DNA of 64,000 bases from Halobacillus halophilus. Lineage in GTDB: Bacteria; Bacillota; Bacilli; Bacillales; Halobacillaceae. The translations under genes and the position numbers were made by a program. Positions within the stretch are counted from its first letter, which is position 1. Every line of letters begins with the position of its first letter. The DNA lies in the NCBI RefSeq assembly GCF_020171985.1, contig NZ_JAIVAL010000001.1, forward strand, positions 496,001-560,000, read 5' to 3'. The notes under the pieces were generated by a model that saw only the letters and a list, made by a program, of their open reading frames with translations, did not search any database and was not told where the DNA came from. Positions 54,705-63,605 of this stretch are shown in pieces.

Positions 54705-54764
54705 AGTTGGCACTCCTTTATGTACTAAACTTTTTTATAACTGATATTAATAATTCCTCTTAAC

Positions 54765-54794
54765 ATTTTACGACAGAATACCACTTGACTGCAA
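54765..54794 (-). promoter_or_regulatory. Candidate sigma-A promoter of accB
   Basis: TTGCAG, 18 bases, then TAAAAT on the minus strand about 60 bases upstream of accB. Plausible but unverified. A hairpin with T tail (54839-54862) upstream probably ends spoIIIA transcripts. Confidence 0.4.
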
Positions 54795-54838
54795 CTTCCT
54801 GATTGGAAGCGGTTTATTCCCAGGTGGTGCATGAATGT

Positions 54839-54862
54839 AAAAACAGGGCATAAGTCCCCTGT
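54839..54862 (-). terminator. Second terminator after spoIIIA operon
   Basis: ACAGGG-N7-CCCTGT stem followed on the minus strand by TTTTTAC. It lies after the first terminator at 54885-54914, as a tandem. Confidence 0.55.
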
Positions 54863-54884
54863 CCAATTTGATAAAATCATATAA

Positions 54885-54914
54885 AAAGCCCCTTACCGAT
54901 TAGGTTAGGGGCTC
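54885..54914 (-). terminator. Terminator after spoIIIAH
   Basis: AGCCCCTTACC / GGTTAGGGGCT stem just after the spoIIIAH stop, followed on the minus strand by TTTTTATAT. Confidence 0.88.
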
Positions 54915-54918
54915 TTGA

Positions 54919-55479
54919 TTATTTTGTCGGTTGGAATTGAACTTGCACGCGCTTTTCTCCAAACTCATCTGAAACCATTTGGATAATTTGATTGGTTTCG
55001 GACTTTGATAATTCATCCGCTTTTAATGTAACATGAACGACCTCGTCTTCTGCGCGAACTAGCACATCTTCATATGGAGCGCTTGCCTGAATAGTGTTTT
55101 CTAATATAGACTCTTTAGATTGATTCTCCTTAATCGTTTCCATTTTTTCTAAAGCTTCATTTTTTTCCTGTGTAGTAAAATTACTCGAAGCTACGATTTC
55201 TGAAAGCTGTTCCTGAAGCTGATCTCTCTCATTTTGTTTTTCTAAGCGGATAGCGGCGAATAGTTCCTCTGTTGAAACCTGAGAAATAACGGAGCCGTCA
55301 GCAGAAGTCTTCACCCCTTCCGCATTCTCTTGACTCTTTCCATCTTCATTCACTTCTGTCCAACCATCTTCTTGAATAAAGGCCATCTCTCCATTATCAG
55401 GGGACGTCATGTAATAGACACTCAATACAATTAACAGACTTAACATCGTAAGTAACCAAACGGTTTGTTTTTTAACCAA
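54919..55479 (-). CDS. spoIIIAH: Stage III sporulation protein AH
   Basis: This 186-residue mother-cell protein has one N-terminal membrane helix (about 7-25) and an extracytoplasmic C-terminal domain resembling EscJ/FliF ring-building motifs. It forms the mother-cell half of the channel with forespore SpoIIQ. Middle Gln/Glu-rich helices (about 70-125) and the final VSDEFGEKRVQVQFQP match the family. The start is TTG 7 bases after ggaggggttatc. It is the last gene of spoIIIA. Confidence 0.93.
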   Translation of the reverse strand: MVKKQTVWLLTMLSLLIVLSVYYMTSPDNGEMAFIQEDGWTEVNEDGKSQENAEGVKTSADGSVISQVSTEELFAAIRLEKQNERDQLQEQLSEIVASSNFTTQEKNEALEKMETIKENQSKESILENTIQASAPYEDVLVRAEDEVVHVTLKADELSKSETNQIIQMVSDEFGEKRVQVQFQPTK

Positions 55480-55491
55480 GATAACCCCTCC

Positions 55492-56115
55492 TTATTGTTT
55501 AGGCAAGACAGAAATACGATGACTGGGTACGTCTAAGACTCTGGATACAGCTTCGACCACCCACCCTTTAACTTGAATTTGATCGACCCCCTTAGCGGTG
55601 ACGAATACACCACTGACCTCTGGTTTGGTCGTTTTTGTTAGTAAAGGAACTTCACGGTCTCCTTGACGAACCAGGACTAACTGCTGTTCCTTTGAATAAT
55701 CTTCAATCTCTCTTTCCCCTCCATTCTTATCTGTTTCCTTAGTGGTCTGCTTTCCTATAATTAAATTTTTGTCATACACTTTTTCATGAGTGGCGGATAA
55801 ATTAATCATAATATCAACTGAACTTACCCCTTCAATATTCTCCAGTAGTGGTTTTAATTGTTTCTCGTAGCCCTTTTCCAATTGGTTTATGGAGTCGGTT
55901 AATTCAGGTGCGTCGTTTGCTTCAGAAGATATTGAAGTCTTTTCTGTCATTTCGCCTTGTGAAGGCGGAGCGGGTTCGTTACTCTGGAACCAGTTGCTAG
56001 AGAGAATGATCAAAACGCCAATTAATCCAAGACCGATAAAATATTTAGGCTTATTAATCTTTTTTCCTTCTTTAGAAGACAAAGGTTCTAATAACTTACT
56101 CCACCACTTATTCAT
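55492..56115 (-). CDS. spoIIIAG: Stage III sporulation protein AG
   Basis: This 207-residue protein has one membrane helix (about 25-43) and an extracytoplasmic domain with KGYEKQLKPLLENIEGVSSVDIMINL near 80-105 and a C-terminal VKGWVVEAVSRVLDVPSHRISVLP typical of ring-building motifs. In B. subtilis it forms a large ring in the A-Q feeding-tube complex. It overlaps spoIIIAF by eight bases. Confidence 0.93.
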   Translation of the reverse strand: MNKWWSKLLEPLSSKEGKKINKPKYFIGLGLIGVLIILSSNWFQSNEPAPPSQGEMTEKTSISSEANDAPELTDSINQLEKGYEKQLKPLLENIEGVSSVDIMINLSATHEKVYDKNLIIGKQTTKETDKNGGEREIEDYSKEQQLVLVRQGDREVPLLTKTTKPEVSGVFVTAKGVDQIQVKGWVVEAVSRVLDVPSHRISVLPKQ

Positions 56116-56707
56116 CCTCTTCCTCCCAGCGGATTTCTATTTGTGCTTTGTCTAATTCCAAGTATTTGGAGACCCAGTCTTGAATACCATCAAGCTGCTC
56201 CTCCTCCTTGGGGGCCTGTTTCTCCATGATGGATATAGAAACATTCTCAACAGTTTTACTTTCTTCAAGAGGAGTAAGTGTTAGAACCAGCTTGTCCAGT
56301 GTATCCATTTGATACGGTTCTTGAAGAAAGCTCATCTCTAGATCAACCAGCTGCAAATTCTGTTCTTTAAGCGGATCTTTAAGCTCAGCTGACAATGATT
56401 GGGTAACTTGTTCTAATTTATATGCATCTTGTCCTTCAAGTATTTCTTTTTTCTTTTCTTCAATACTTTCGTCCAGGGCATCAACTTCCATTTCTTCATT
56501 CATCGTGTACTCCGCTTTTTTCAATAGCTGTTCTGGATTTATCTTTAATAGTTGTAATAAAGGGCCTAGAAATATTAATAATAGAAGCACTGATAGAACG
56601 AGACGAGCGTATTTCTTCATCAATCCTGAAGGAAGAAGTGCATCGGCAACAATGGCTAATAGCAGAAATAAAACAATTCTTGTAATCCACTCTATAAAAA
56701 GATTCAT
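56108..56707 (-). CDS. spoIIIAF: Stage III sporulation protein AF
   Basis: This 199-residue protein has two N-terminal helices (about 5-25 and 35-52; RITRIVLFLL-like and LVLSVLLLLIFLGPLLQLL) and a soluble C-terminal ring-building-type domain. MNLFIEWITRIVLFLLLAIVADALLP is the usual opening. It lies 11 bases after spoIIIAE. Function is in the SpoIIIA channel, assembly detail unknown. Confidence 0.92.
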   Translation of the reverse strand: MNLFIEWITRIVLFLLLAIVADALLPSGLMKKYARLVLSVLLLLIFLGPLLQLLKINPEQLLKKAEYTMNEEMEVDALDESIEEKKKEILEGQDAYKLEQVTQSLSAELKDPLKEQNLQLVDLEMSFLQEPYQMDTLDKLVLTLTPLEESKTVENVSISIMEKQAPKEEEQLDGIQDWVSKYLELDKAQIEIRWEEEDE

Positions 56708-56718
56708 TCTTCACACCC

Positions 56719-57882
56719 TCATCTAACCATCATGGTTATGTTGCTGGCTGCCACCATAATGACGATAACTAGAAAGAACATCATGGAAACCATTAACAAT
56801 GCAGCAAATACATACATGATATGTCTGCTCACTACATCCATGGCTCGAATAATAGGGCCATCTCCTAGCGGCTGCAATAAAGCAGCAGCCATTTTATATA
56901 TGATAGCAATAGCGAAAACTTTAAGTGCGGGAAACACAGCAATTCCGAGCAGTATAACTACTCCTGCAATCCCCAAAGTGTTTTTCAAAACGAGAGAGGC
57001 ACCTAATATGGTGTCTGTGGCATCGGTAAACAACCGTCCCACAACCGGCACAAAATTACCTGTAACAAATCTTGCCGTTTTCATCGTCACGCCATCCTGA
57101 ACAGCTGTCACCGTCCCTTGAACGGATATAACTCCTAGAAAAATAGTTAAAAAAATACCCATGACTGCTAAGCCGGTTTTCCTTAGCAGCTCTGCAAGCT
57201 GATCTACTTTATAAGTCTCATTGAGCGACCCAACAATCAAAAGTAATGCAGAAGATGTAAACAAAGGTATTAAAAGGAATTTCACTAAAAGACCACTGGA
57301 CTGAACAAGAGCTACTATAATGGGATGAAAAAAAGATATAGACATTAAATGACTGAATGAGGCCATTATTCCAAGCAATAGTGGAAGCAGTCCGATCATA
57401 AAGCTGCTCATTCTGTCGATCGCCTCTATCGTGTAATCAATCACTTGCCTGAAACTCTCCAGGGCCAGTGTAAGAAGCACGAGATAAACAACTAGGTAAG
57501 CGATTTTACTAATGACTGGATTTTCAAATGAATTCTGAACCGATTGAAGTAATGTACTGAATAGCGTTAAGAACAATAAAGAGGCCAGTAACTTACCGTT
57601 CAGCATCAACTCTTGAAAGAAGAATTGAAGGATTCCTGTGAACCAGTCCGATGTTTTCAGCGATCCCTCGTTTTGAATATATTCACGAAAGTTTTTCATA
57701 TTGAAGGAGGGCATATAATCTCCATAATCCTGGTCTAGCTCCTCCCAGCTTTTCTCAAGCTCGTCTGTTGAAATATAATCTAACATAGCAGGAGGCGCAT
57801 CAGGATTTTGAGAAGCCGATGAGATCATGGGAAAACAAACGATGCCCAGGAGTAAACAGACTATGAAAGATAAACGTTTCAT
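56719..57882 (-). CDS. spoIIIAE: Stage III sporulation protein AE
   Basis: This 387-residue protein has an N-terminal signal-like helix and about eight further helices; the conserved polytopic domain starts near residue 90 and includes TARFVTGNFVPVVGRLFTDATDTILGAS near 265-292. It is the most hydrophobic part of the SpoIIIA complex and is thought to be a channel or permease-like component in the outer forespore membrane. Length and order match B. subtilis. Confidence 0.93.
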   Translation of the reverse strand: MKRLSFIVCLLLGIVCFPMISSASQNPDAPPAMLDYISTDELEKSWEELDQDYGDYMPSFNMKNFREYIQNEGSLKTSDWFTGILQFFFQELMLNGKLLASLLFLTLFSTLLQSVQNSFENPVISKIAYLVVYLVLLTLALESFRQVIDYTIEAIDRMSSFMIGLLPLLLGIMASFSHLMSISFFHPIIVALVQSSGLLVKFLLIPLFTSSALLLIVGSLNETYKVDQLAELLRKTGLAVMGIFLTIFLGVISVQGTVTAVQDGVTMKTARFVTGNFVPVVGRLFTDATDTILGASLVLKNTLGIAGVVILLGIAVFPALKVFAIAIIYKMAAALLQPLGDGPIIRAMDVVSRHIMYVFAALLMVSMMFFLVIVIMVAASNITMMVR

Positions 57883-57898
57883 TTCCTACCTCGCTATC

Positions 57899-58297
57899 TT
57901 ATCCTAAGTAACCAGGAATAAAGTTTAGGATGGTCTCTATTACTGCAGTGACGATAGGAATCGCAAGCATTAATATGAATAGTTTCCCTGCCAGTTCAAC
58001 TTTGGAAGCTAATGAATTCAACCCAGCATCTCTGATTAATTGAGCACCAAATTCTGCAATATAAGCAATTCCTATAATTTTCAAAATGGTTTTGAAGTAA
58101 AAGGGTTCCACCTGAGCTTGTTCGGCCATATAGGAAAGAAGCGCGAATATATGTTTAACCTGATCAAGAATGGATAGAAAGATAATGATGACGGTAAATA
58201 AAAGGAGCAGAAAAGCGGCCGAGGATTTATGCTCTTTTAATAAGATGATTAATAAGGCCGCTACTAGTCCTAAAGACACAATTTGTATAATATCCAT
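57899..58297 (-). CDS. spoIIIAD: Stage III sporulation protein AD
   Basis: This 132-residue protein has four hydrophobic segments (about 5-20, 28-45, 65-85 and 102-128) and the family segment ILKIIGIAYIAEFGAQLIRDAGLNSLASKVELAGK near 66-100. It belongs with SpoIIIAC to one small membrane-protein family in the channel complex. It starts just 7 bases after spoIIIAC. Confidence 0.93.
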   Translation of the reverse strand: MDIIQIVSLGLVAALLIILLKEHKSSAAFLLLLFTVIIIFLSILDQVKHIFALLSYMAEQAQVEPFYFKTILKIIGIAYIAEFGAQLIRDAGLNSLASKVELAGKLFILMLAIPIVTAVIETILNFIPGYLG

Positions 58298-58303
58298 AAC
58301 TTC

Positions 58304-58510
58304 CTACCCCTGGTAAAGAAAAACTGATTTAATTTCCTGAAATAAATCAGCGAGCCGATACAAAACGATGAACAGGACTATGATGAATCCTGTGAGCGTC
58401 ACCGCCTGCGCAATCTCCTCTTTTCCCATTTGCTTTAGGATACTGTGTATCATCGCGACAATAATACCTACACCGGCAATTTGAAAAAGTATCGTGGCAT
58501 CTTGCAGCAC
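58304..58510 (-). CDS. spoIIIAC: Stage III sporulation protein AC
   Basis: This 68-residue protein has two helices: ILFQIAGVGIIVAMIHSILKQMGKEE (about 7-32) and VTLTGFIIVLFIVLYRLADLF (about 37-58), closely matching SpoIIIAC in length and order. GTG start after gggggaaga. It lies between AB and AD in the operon. Confidence 0.94.
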   Translation of the reverse strand: MLQDATILFQIAGVGIIVAMIHSILKQMGKEEIAQAVTLTGFIIVLFIVLYRLADLFQEIKSVFLYQG

Positions 58511-58526
58511 AATGGCTCTTCCCCCT

Positions 58527-59036
58527 TTAAATAATTAATATAATGACTAGCAGACCACTTAAAATCCCCATACCACGAGCCATCCTCTGATACTGCTCGA
58601 CTCCATCCAAAGCTTCCTGGAGCTCTCGATCTAAATGATGGAGTGCCAATTGAATTTGTTTCTGCTGCTGCTCGAGATCATGCTGACCTAAAGTACGTCC
58701 AAACTGTAGTAAGATCTCCCATTCGCTCTTTCCCATCGCATTCGAAGACCAATGCTTTTTCAATCGGGCTTCCCATAAAGATGCAAAATCCGAACAAGGT
58801 TCTTGAACCTGGTAAATTTTTTCAAAAAACTGAGAGGTTGGCGACGGTAAGTGTCTGGCTAAATTCTCACAGACTTCCCATAATGAGGACTGTCCGTAGA
58901 CCATTTCTGCTTCGATCATTTGCAAAGCATTTTTCCACTGCCGTATATGTCCTGGTCTTTGTTTAAAGCGGGCTGCGATATCAAAACCGGTAAGTGTTGT
59001 TACTGTTAGGATGAGTACGGCCCCAATCCACTCCAT
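58527..59036 (-). CDS. spoIIIAB: Stage III sporulation protein AB
   Basis: This 169-residue protein has a helix at each end (about 3-19 and 155-169) and a GspF-like helical middle: RPGHIRQWKNALQMIEAEMVYGQSSL near 28-53. It is thought to sit in the membrane as the platform for the SpoIIIAA ATPase. The ATG fits ggagggaattgc. The gene overlaps the 3' end of spoIIIAA by 56 bases, more than the few bases usual for this junction. Confidence 0.93.
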   Translation of the reverse strand: MEWIGAVLILTVTTLTGFDIAARFKQRPGHIRQWKNALQMIEAEMVYGQSSLWEVCENLARHLPSPTSQFFEKIYQVQEPCSDFASLWEARLKKHWSSNAMGKSEWEILLQFGRTLGQHDLEQQQKQIQLALHHLDRELQEALDGVEQYQRMARGMGILSGLLVIILII

Positions 59037-59958
59037 GCAATTCCCTCCCCTTCCAATGAGCTATGGGCAGTCCACACTCGTCTAAAACGGTGATAGACCC
59101 GGGATTATTTGGGCTTAACCGTTCCAGAACAAGGTAACGTTCGAACACTCCATCCTCTATCAACTCCTTAGTTGAGGGCCGTTTCCGAACGTTAGTTAAG
59201 CTCGTTCCATGAATACTGCATATTACTTCAACTCCAGTAAAAGTCGCTTCTCTAATTGCATTCGCATCAGCTGTCCCGCCAATTTCATCGACAATCAATA
59301 CTTCTGGAGACATCGAACGTATCATCATCATCATACCTTCTGCTTTAGGACAGGCATCCATAACATCTGTGCGTGCTCCTACGTCTAGTTGGGGGACCCC
59401 ACGAAGACTGGCTGCTATTTCAGATCTTTCGTCCACAATGGCTACCTTACTTGCCCCTAGATCCTGATGACCTGACCCAATTCGCTGAGCCAATTCCCTT
59501 AATAAAGTGGTCTTACCTGAATGTGGGGGACCGATAATCAAAGTGCTTGTCCATCTATCACCCTGATACAAATAAGGAATGAGTTGATTAATCTGTCCTG
59601 TAGTATTCTTAGCCACACGAATATTCATAAAAGCGATATGTTTTAATGTCTCAACATGATGGTTTACCGTGTTTGCCTTACCGGCTAACCCTACTCGGTG
59701 ACCTCCCTGAATCGTTATGAAGCCCTCTTTTAATTCATCTTTAAATCGATAGAGCGAAAACTGACTGATCTGATTCAATACGTAGGATAAATCTACCGAT
59801 GTAACAATCGGCCCTTCTACCAATCCATTTTTCCTGGCATCAAGAACCTCAATTTTCTGATTAATTCGCAAGCGAATTTCCTGAATTGTCTTCCAATTCA
59901 CTTTCCTTTTTAAGAGGATTTGGAAGTGATCGGGAAACAACCTGATAATCTCCTCCAT
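58981..59958 (-). CDS. spoIIIAA: Stage III sporulation ATPase AA
   Basis: This 325-residue secretion-type ATPase powers the SpoIIIA complex. Walker A is IIGPPHSGKTTLLREL near 140-155, VDERSEIAASLRG near 173-185 and VLIVDEIGGTADANAI near 215-230 (Walker B), and CSIHGTSL (AAA-like His motif) near 245. It is about 18 residues longer at the C-terminus than B. subtilis SpoIIIAA, because it reads into the spoIIIAB start. Its start follows aaggagcagaaaagg and opens the eight-gene operon. Confidence 0.94.
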   Translation of the reverse strand: MEEIIRLFPDHFQILLKRKVNWKTIQEIRLRINQKIEVLDARKNGLVEGPIVTSVDLSYVLNQISQFSLYRFKDELKEGFITIQGGHRVGLAGKANTVNHHVETLKHIAFMNIRVAKNTTGQINQLIPYLYQGDRWTSTLIIGPPHSGKTTLLRELAQRIGSGHQDLGASKVAIVDERSEIAASLRGVPQLDVGARTDVMDACPKAEGMMMMIRSMSPEVLIVDEIGGTADANAIREATFTGVEVICSIHGTSLTNVRKRPSTKELIEDGVFERYLVLERLSPNNPGSITVLDECGLPIAHWKGRELHGVDWGRTHPNSNNTYRF

Positions 59959-60056
59959 CCTTTTCTGCTCCTTTAATTGGTTTACTTCATATGTATGTTC
60001 TATCTCATCTCTTATGACAATCTGAGAGATATAAAATAGATTTTCTCTATTAAAAA

Positions 60057-60085
60057 AAGCTCATCCCAACTTAGGGATGAGCTTT
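60057..60085 (-). terminator. Terminator after efp
   Basis: AAAGCTCATCCC/GGGATGAGCTTT stem followed on the minus strand by TTTTTAATAG. It separates efp from the spoIIIA operon. Confidence 0.88.
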
Positions 60086-60104
60086 AAAAGAGCCTCTCTA
60101 TTTA

Positions 60105-60662
60105 CTATGCACGTGAAACATATTTTCCATCTGTTGTACTGATCAACAGATTCTCCCCTTCATTAATAAAGAAAGGTACCTGCACGGTCAAACCTGTCTC
60201 TAAAGTTGCAGATTTGGTACCGCCGCTTGCGGTATCTCCTTTAATACCTGGTTCTGTTTCCACTACTTTTAATTCAACGTTTTTAGGAAGCTCTACACCA
60301 ATGGTCTCTGCCTGATAAGACTGGATTTGTACCTCCATATTTTCTTTCAGATAGTTCAACTGCTCTTCAAGCACGGATGATGGAATTTCTACTTGTTCAA
60401 AAGTTTCCATATCCATAAATGCATGCATATCTCCATTGGCGTAAAGATATTGCATTTTACGGTTTTCAATATGGGCACGTTCCACCTTTTCCCCACCACG
60501 GAACGTTTTTTCCTGAATATTTCCGTTTCTTAGGTTACGTAACTTGGACCGCACGAATGCAGCCCCTTTTCCTGGTTTTACATGCTGAAAATCCATTACA
60601 GACCAGATATCTCCGTCCACTTCGATGGTTAGACCTGTTCTAAAATCATTAACTGAAATCAT
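60105..60662 (-). CDS. efp: Elongation factor P
   Basis: This 185-residue factor rescues ribosomes stalled at polyproline. Three beta-barrel domains are expected: the N-terminal KOW-like part has [19 protein letters not shown] near 25-43, with the loop Lys (PGKG) that is modified in B. subtilis; the two OB folds end in [23 protein letters not shown]. Length is normal. The start follows aaggaggaaaaaat. Together with pepP and aroQ it forms the yqhS-yqhT-efp unit. Confidence 0.97.
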   Translation of the reverse strand: MISVNDFRTGLTIEVDGDIWSVMDFQHVKPGKGAAFVRSKLRNLRNGNIQEKTFRGGEKVERAHIENRKMQYLYANGDMHAFMDMETFEQVEIPSSVLEEQLNYLKENMEVQIQSYQAETIGVELPKNVELKVVETEPGIKGDTASGGTKSATLETGLTVQVPFFINEGENLLISTTDGKYVSRA

Positions 60663-60684
60663 ATTTTTTCCTCCTTCTATATTT

Positions 60685-61746
60685 TTACAATGAAATAAGT
60701 TCTTTAGTGGATGTGCTTAAACGGTTGTTACCGGCGCTTGTAATGACCGTATCATCTTCAATCCGGCAGCCTCCCACATTTGGTACGTATATCCCAGGCT
60801 CAACGGTTACTACCATTCCCTCTTCCAGAACCATATCGGAACGGAATGAAAGACCAGGTCCTTCATGGACATCTAAACCAATTCCATGTCCAGTTGAATG
60901 GCCGAAGTATTCTCCGTAACCTTTCTCCTTAATATAATCACGTGTTAGGGCATCTGCTTCCTTACCTGTTATCCCGGACTTAAGTCCCTCCATACCTTTT
61001 AACTGAGCCTGCAGAACAACATCATAGATTTCCCGCAGTTCCTCACTAATTTCACCAACGGCTACCGTACGGGTAATATCTGAACAGTATCCTTTGTATA
61101 GAGCTCCGAAGTCCAAAGTAACCAGCTCTCCAGATTGAATTTCTTTTTCAGATGCTACGCCGTGCGGTAAAGCAGAACGATAGCCTGAAGCCACAATAAT
61201 ATCAAAACTGGAAGAGGTAGCCCCCTGCTTTCTCATAAAGAATTCCAATTCATTTGAAACATCGATTTCCCTGACGCCTGGTTTAATATAGCTTTGTATA
61301 TGTTCAAAGGCATCATCAGCAATTTTTGCAGCATCTTGTAATATACTAATCTCCTCATCCGTCTTAATCAAGCGTAACTTTTCGACGAGACCTGAGGTAG
61401 GAATAAGGTTTGCTTTTAGTTCTTTTCGGTACTGCTCATAGACACTATATGTAACATGGTCTTTCTCAAAGCCAATCCGTTTAAGCCCTAAACGCTCCAC
61501 TTGATTGGCGACTTCTTTCACCATAGGATTTTTATGTTCAACGACCTCGAAATCAGATGCTTGTTCGTTAGCTTGTTCGGTATATCGAAAATCAGTAATA
61601 AGTAAGGCTTCCCCACTTGTGACGAGCAGCGCCCCTGAGGAACCGGTAAATCCTGATACATAACGCCTGTTTTTTGGGCTCATAATCAGTATACCATCGA
61701 GTTCATCGCTCATAACGGATTTGCGTAGATTTTCTAATTTACTCAT
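60685..61746 (-). CDS. yqhT: Xaa-Pro aminopeptidase (M24, YqhT)
   Basis: This 353-residue M24 peptidase has a creatinase-like N-terminal domain (1-125) and a pita-bread catalytic domain with [18 protein letters not shown] near 204-221 (metal Asp), [15 protein letters not shown] near 276-290 (His), VTVEPGIYV near 303-311 and [10 protein letters not shown] near 317-326 (Glu). It would release N-terminal residues before proline. It overlaps aroQ by four bases (ATGA). Confidence 0.95.
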   Translation of the reverse strand: MSKLENLRKSVMSDELDGILIMSPKNRRYVSGFTGSSGALLVTSGEALLITDFRYTEQANEQASDFEVVEHKNPMVKEVANQVERLGLKRIGFEKDHVTYSVYEQYRKELKANLIPTSGLVEKLRLIKTDEEISILQDAAKIADDAFEHIQSYIKPGVREIDVSNELEFFMRKQGATSSSFDIIVASGYRSALPHGVASEKEIQSGELVTLDFGALYKGYCSDITRTVAVGEISEELREIYDVVLQAQLKGMEGLKSGITGKEADALTRDYIKEKGYGEYFGHSTGHGIGLDVHEGPGLSFRSDMVLEEGMVVTVEPGIYVPNVGGCRIEDDTVITSAGNNRLSTSTKELISL

Positions 61747-62207
61747 CTTACATGTCTCCCTTCTGATTCTATCTTTTTAATTATAGCTAATGCAGCCAGG
61801 CGGTAACCATCTATACCAAAGCCTACAATCTGGCCCTGGGACACTGGAGCAATCATGGATTGATGACGGAAGGATTCTCGCGCATGAATATTAGAAATGT
61901 GTACTTCTACAACTGGCAGGGAGATAGCGCTCACCGCATCTCTTAATGCAATACTAGTATGAGTATAAGCAGCTGGATTCATAATAACACCCGCCGCCTG
62001 TACGTCAGCTTTATGAAGCAGGTCAACGAGATGCCCTTCATGATTCGATTGGAATTCTTCTACTTCATATCCATACTCCCAGGCCGTATCTTTAACGAGT
62101 TTTACAACATCCGCCAAAGAAGCGTTACCATAAGTGCCTGGCTCTCTCTTTCCAAGCATGTTTAAATTCGGCCCATTAATTAAAAACAGGCGTTTTGCCA
62201 CCATCAT
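61743..62207 (-). CDS. aroQ: Type II 3-dehydroquinate dehydratase
   Basis: This 154-residue dodecameric enzyme acts in the shikimate pathway. LINGPNLNMLGKREPGTYG near 8-26 (with the catalytic Arg/Tyr lid), IMNPAAYTHTSIALRDA near 73-89, and EVHISNIHARESFRHQS near 98-114 (catalytic His) are conserved. The start is one of two adjacent ATGs after ggtggga; the first is used here. yqhS in B. subtilis has the same place. Confidence 0.95.
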   Translation of the reverse strand: MMVAKRLFLINGPNLNMLGKREPGTYGNASLADVVKLVKDTAWEYGYEVEEFQSNHEGHLVDLLHKADVQAAGVIMNPAAYTHTSIALRDAVSAISLPVVEVHISNIHARESFRHQSMIAPVSQGQIVGFGIDGYRLAALAIIKKIESEGRHVR

Positions 62208-62273
62208 TTCATCCCACCATTTACGAAATTGTCATACTTTTTCAGTTTATCATACTACTCCTTTGTTTGAGTA

Positions 62274-62765
62274 TTAATTTGCTGACTCGTTAAACTCCTT
62301 ATATTCAAAGGAAATAGAAAAACCTATGAATAATCCATAAAGAAGAAATAAACATCCTGTCGTAACCCAAGTGTCACTGGATAATTCCATAAACGATGGT
62401 ATGGCTGGAAATAAGGGTGTAAGGATAACAAAAATAATGGCCCACAAAACTAAACCAAAAATCAGGCCCGGCCAAATGCCATTTTTCTTTTTCAAAAACA
62501 TATAATAGAGCAGAGCACTTATAAGAGACAACACTCCCACAATAATAACAGCCAGTACTTCAGCTAGCCAAGTTCCTGTCCATTCCGTCTGCCAAAAGGA
62601 GCGAAATAGGAAGGAAGCAGCAGAAACTTCACTAAAGTGAAAATAATAAGCAAGAGCTGCTAAACCACTCCACAATACCCCCGAAGCGAAACCAATGATT
62701 AAAGTTTTGGTAAGAACACTTTGCTGGGGTTCCTGTTGATGTTGTTCTTTTGGTTTATCTGACAT
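62274..62765 (-). CDS. yqhR: Membrane protein YqhR
   Basis: This 163-residue protein has four hydrophobic helices (about 22-43, 62-90, 93-120 and 130-152) after a Gln-rich N-terminus. The VSAASFLFRSFWQTEWTGTWLAE stretch near 49-71 and position beside aroQ match YqhR of B. subtilis. Function is unknown. Confidence 0.85.
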   Translation of the reverse strand: MSDKPKEQHQQEPQQSVLTKTLIIGFASGVLWSGLAALAYYFHFSEVSAASFLFRSFWQTEWTGTWLAEVLAVIIVGVLSLISALLYYMFLKKKNGIWPGLIFGLVLWAIIFVILTPLFPAIPSFMELSSDTWVTTGCLFLLYGLFIGFSISFEYKEFNESAN

Positions 62766-63191
62766 TTAAATCACCTCTGTCCATTATCTTTAACCATCTG
62801 CGAATTTTTCATGCTCTTTCGACATAATAAAGGCTAGAGATGCGAAGAAAAATAAGGTAAAATATAAGTAAGAAAGAATATAAATCAGGTGTTTATTCAG
62901 CCACTTACTCTGGGAACATTTAAGTAAATGTAAAAAAATCCCACTACCGAATCTTAACTTCACGTATCTACTAAAATAACTTCTACACCAAAGAACCATA
63001 GTCTTTGAATAATTCCAGCTGAAGAGGAAATAATCATTAATAGAACTATTTACACTTTACTATCCCATCATAGTTGGCAACCTATTATGATGTTCCAATA
63101 TATGATTTTGGGATATAAATATTTTATAAGTGGTATATATAATATTAAAAGGTCTTTAGTCGATCATTTTGAGAAGGGGGGAATAACAATC
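62766..63191. other. Intergenic region without a credible gene
   Basis: The 426-bp gap between yqhR and yqhP holds only AT-rich sequence. In B. subtilis yqhQ lies here; I find no intact or clearly recognisable DUF1385 remnant. A single 0A-box-like TTCGACA occurs at 62818-62824. The leader of yqhP (from about 63090) has AT-rich sequence that could hold its promoter. Confidence 0.6.
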
Positions 63192-63590
63192 ATGCGCAAC
63201 TGGATGACTCCTATCATATATACGTTGGTGGCTTTAGCAGTTTTCTTTGTAGGCTATCAATTATTGACTGACACTGGAAGCTTTCTTAGCTCAATTGCCA
63301 TGATGATCGGTATTGCAGCAATCGTCTATGGGGCTATTTACTTTTTCTTCCTGCGAAACCGTGGAATGAGCGGAGGAAAAAGCAGCAATGAAATGAAGAA
63401 ATATAAGCAAGCTGTTAAACAATCTAAACAAAAATATAAGCAACCCGCTCCTGTAGTGAAAAAAAGTCAGGCCGTTAGATCAGCTAAACCTACAACTATT
63501 CATAAAAAAAGTAAACGGCGGGGAAGCGGCCCGCAACTTAGAGTAATTGAAGGAAATAAAAACAAAGATAAAAATCGAGCCTCCTTTTAA
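63192..63590 (+). CDS. yqhP: YqhP, SA1362-family membrane protein
   Basis: This 132-residue protein has two helices (about 6-25 and 33-54; YTLVALAVFFVGYQLL and AMMIGIAAIVYGAIYFFFLRNRG) and a very basic tail rich in Lys, Gln and Ser. This is the SA1362/YqhP pattern. The frame runs upstream to 63087, but aaggggggaataacaatc precedes the ATG at 63192. It converges on yqhO, as in B. subtilis. Function unknown. Confidence 0.87.
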   Translation: MRNWMTPIIYTLVALAVFFVGYQLLTDTGSFLSSIAMMIGIAAIVYGAIYFFFLRNRGMSGGKSSNEMKKYKQAVKQSKQKYKQPAPVVKKSQAVRSAKPTTIHKKSKRRGSGPQLRVIEGNKNKDKNRASF

Positions 63591-63605
63591 AAGGCTCGAT
63601 TTTAT
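63572..63605. terminator. Bidirectional terminator between yqhP and yqhO
   Basis: AAAATCGAGCCT and AGGCTCGATTTTA form a 12-bp stem whose loop holds the yqhP stop codon. It lies between convergent genes. Confidence 0.88.

Noticed and set aside
62818-62824. Isolated 0A-box-like TTCGACA in the yqhR-yqhP gap
   Set aside because: A 7-base match in AT-rich DNA with no promoter nearby is expected by chance.
62790-62999. A 69-codon minus-strand frame between yqhR and yqhP
   Set aside because: No ribosome-binding site, odd amino-acid composition and no similarity that I recognise; most likely chance in AT-rich DNA.
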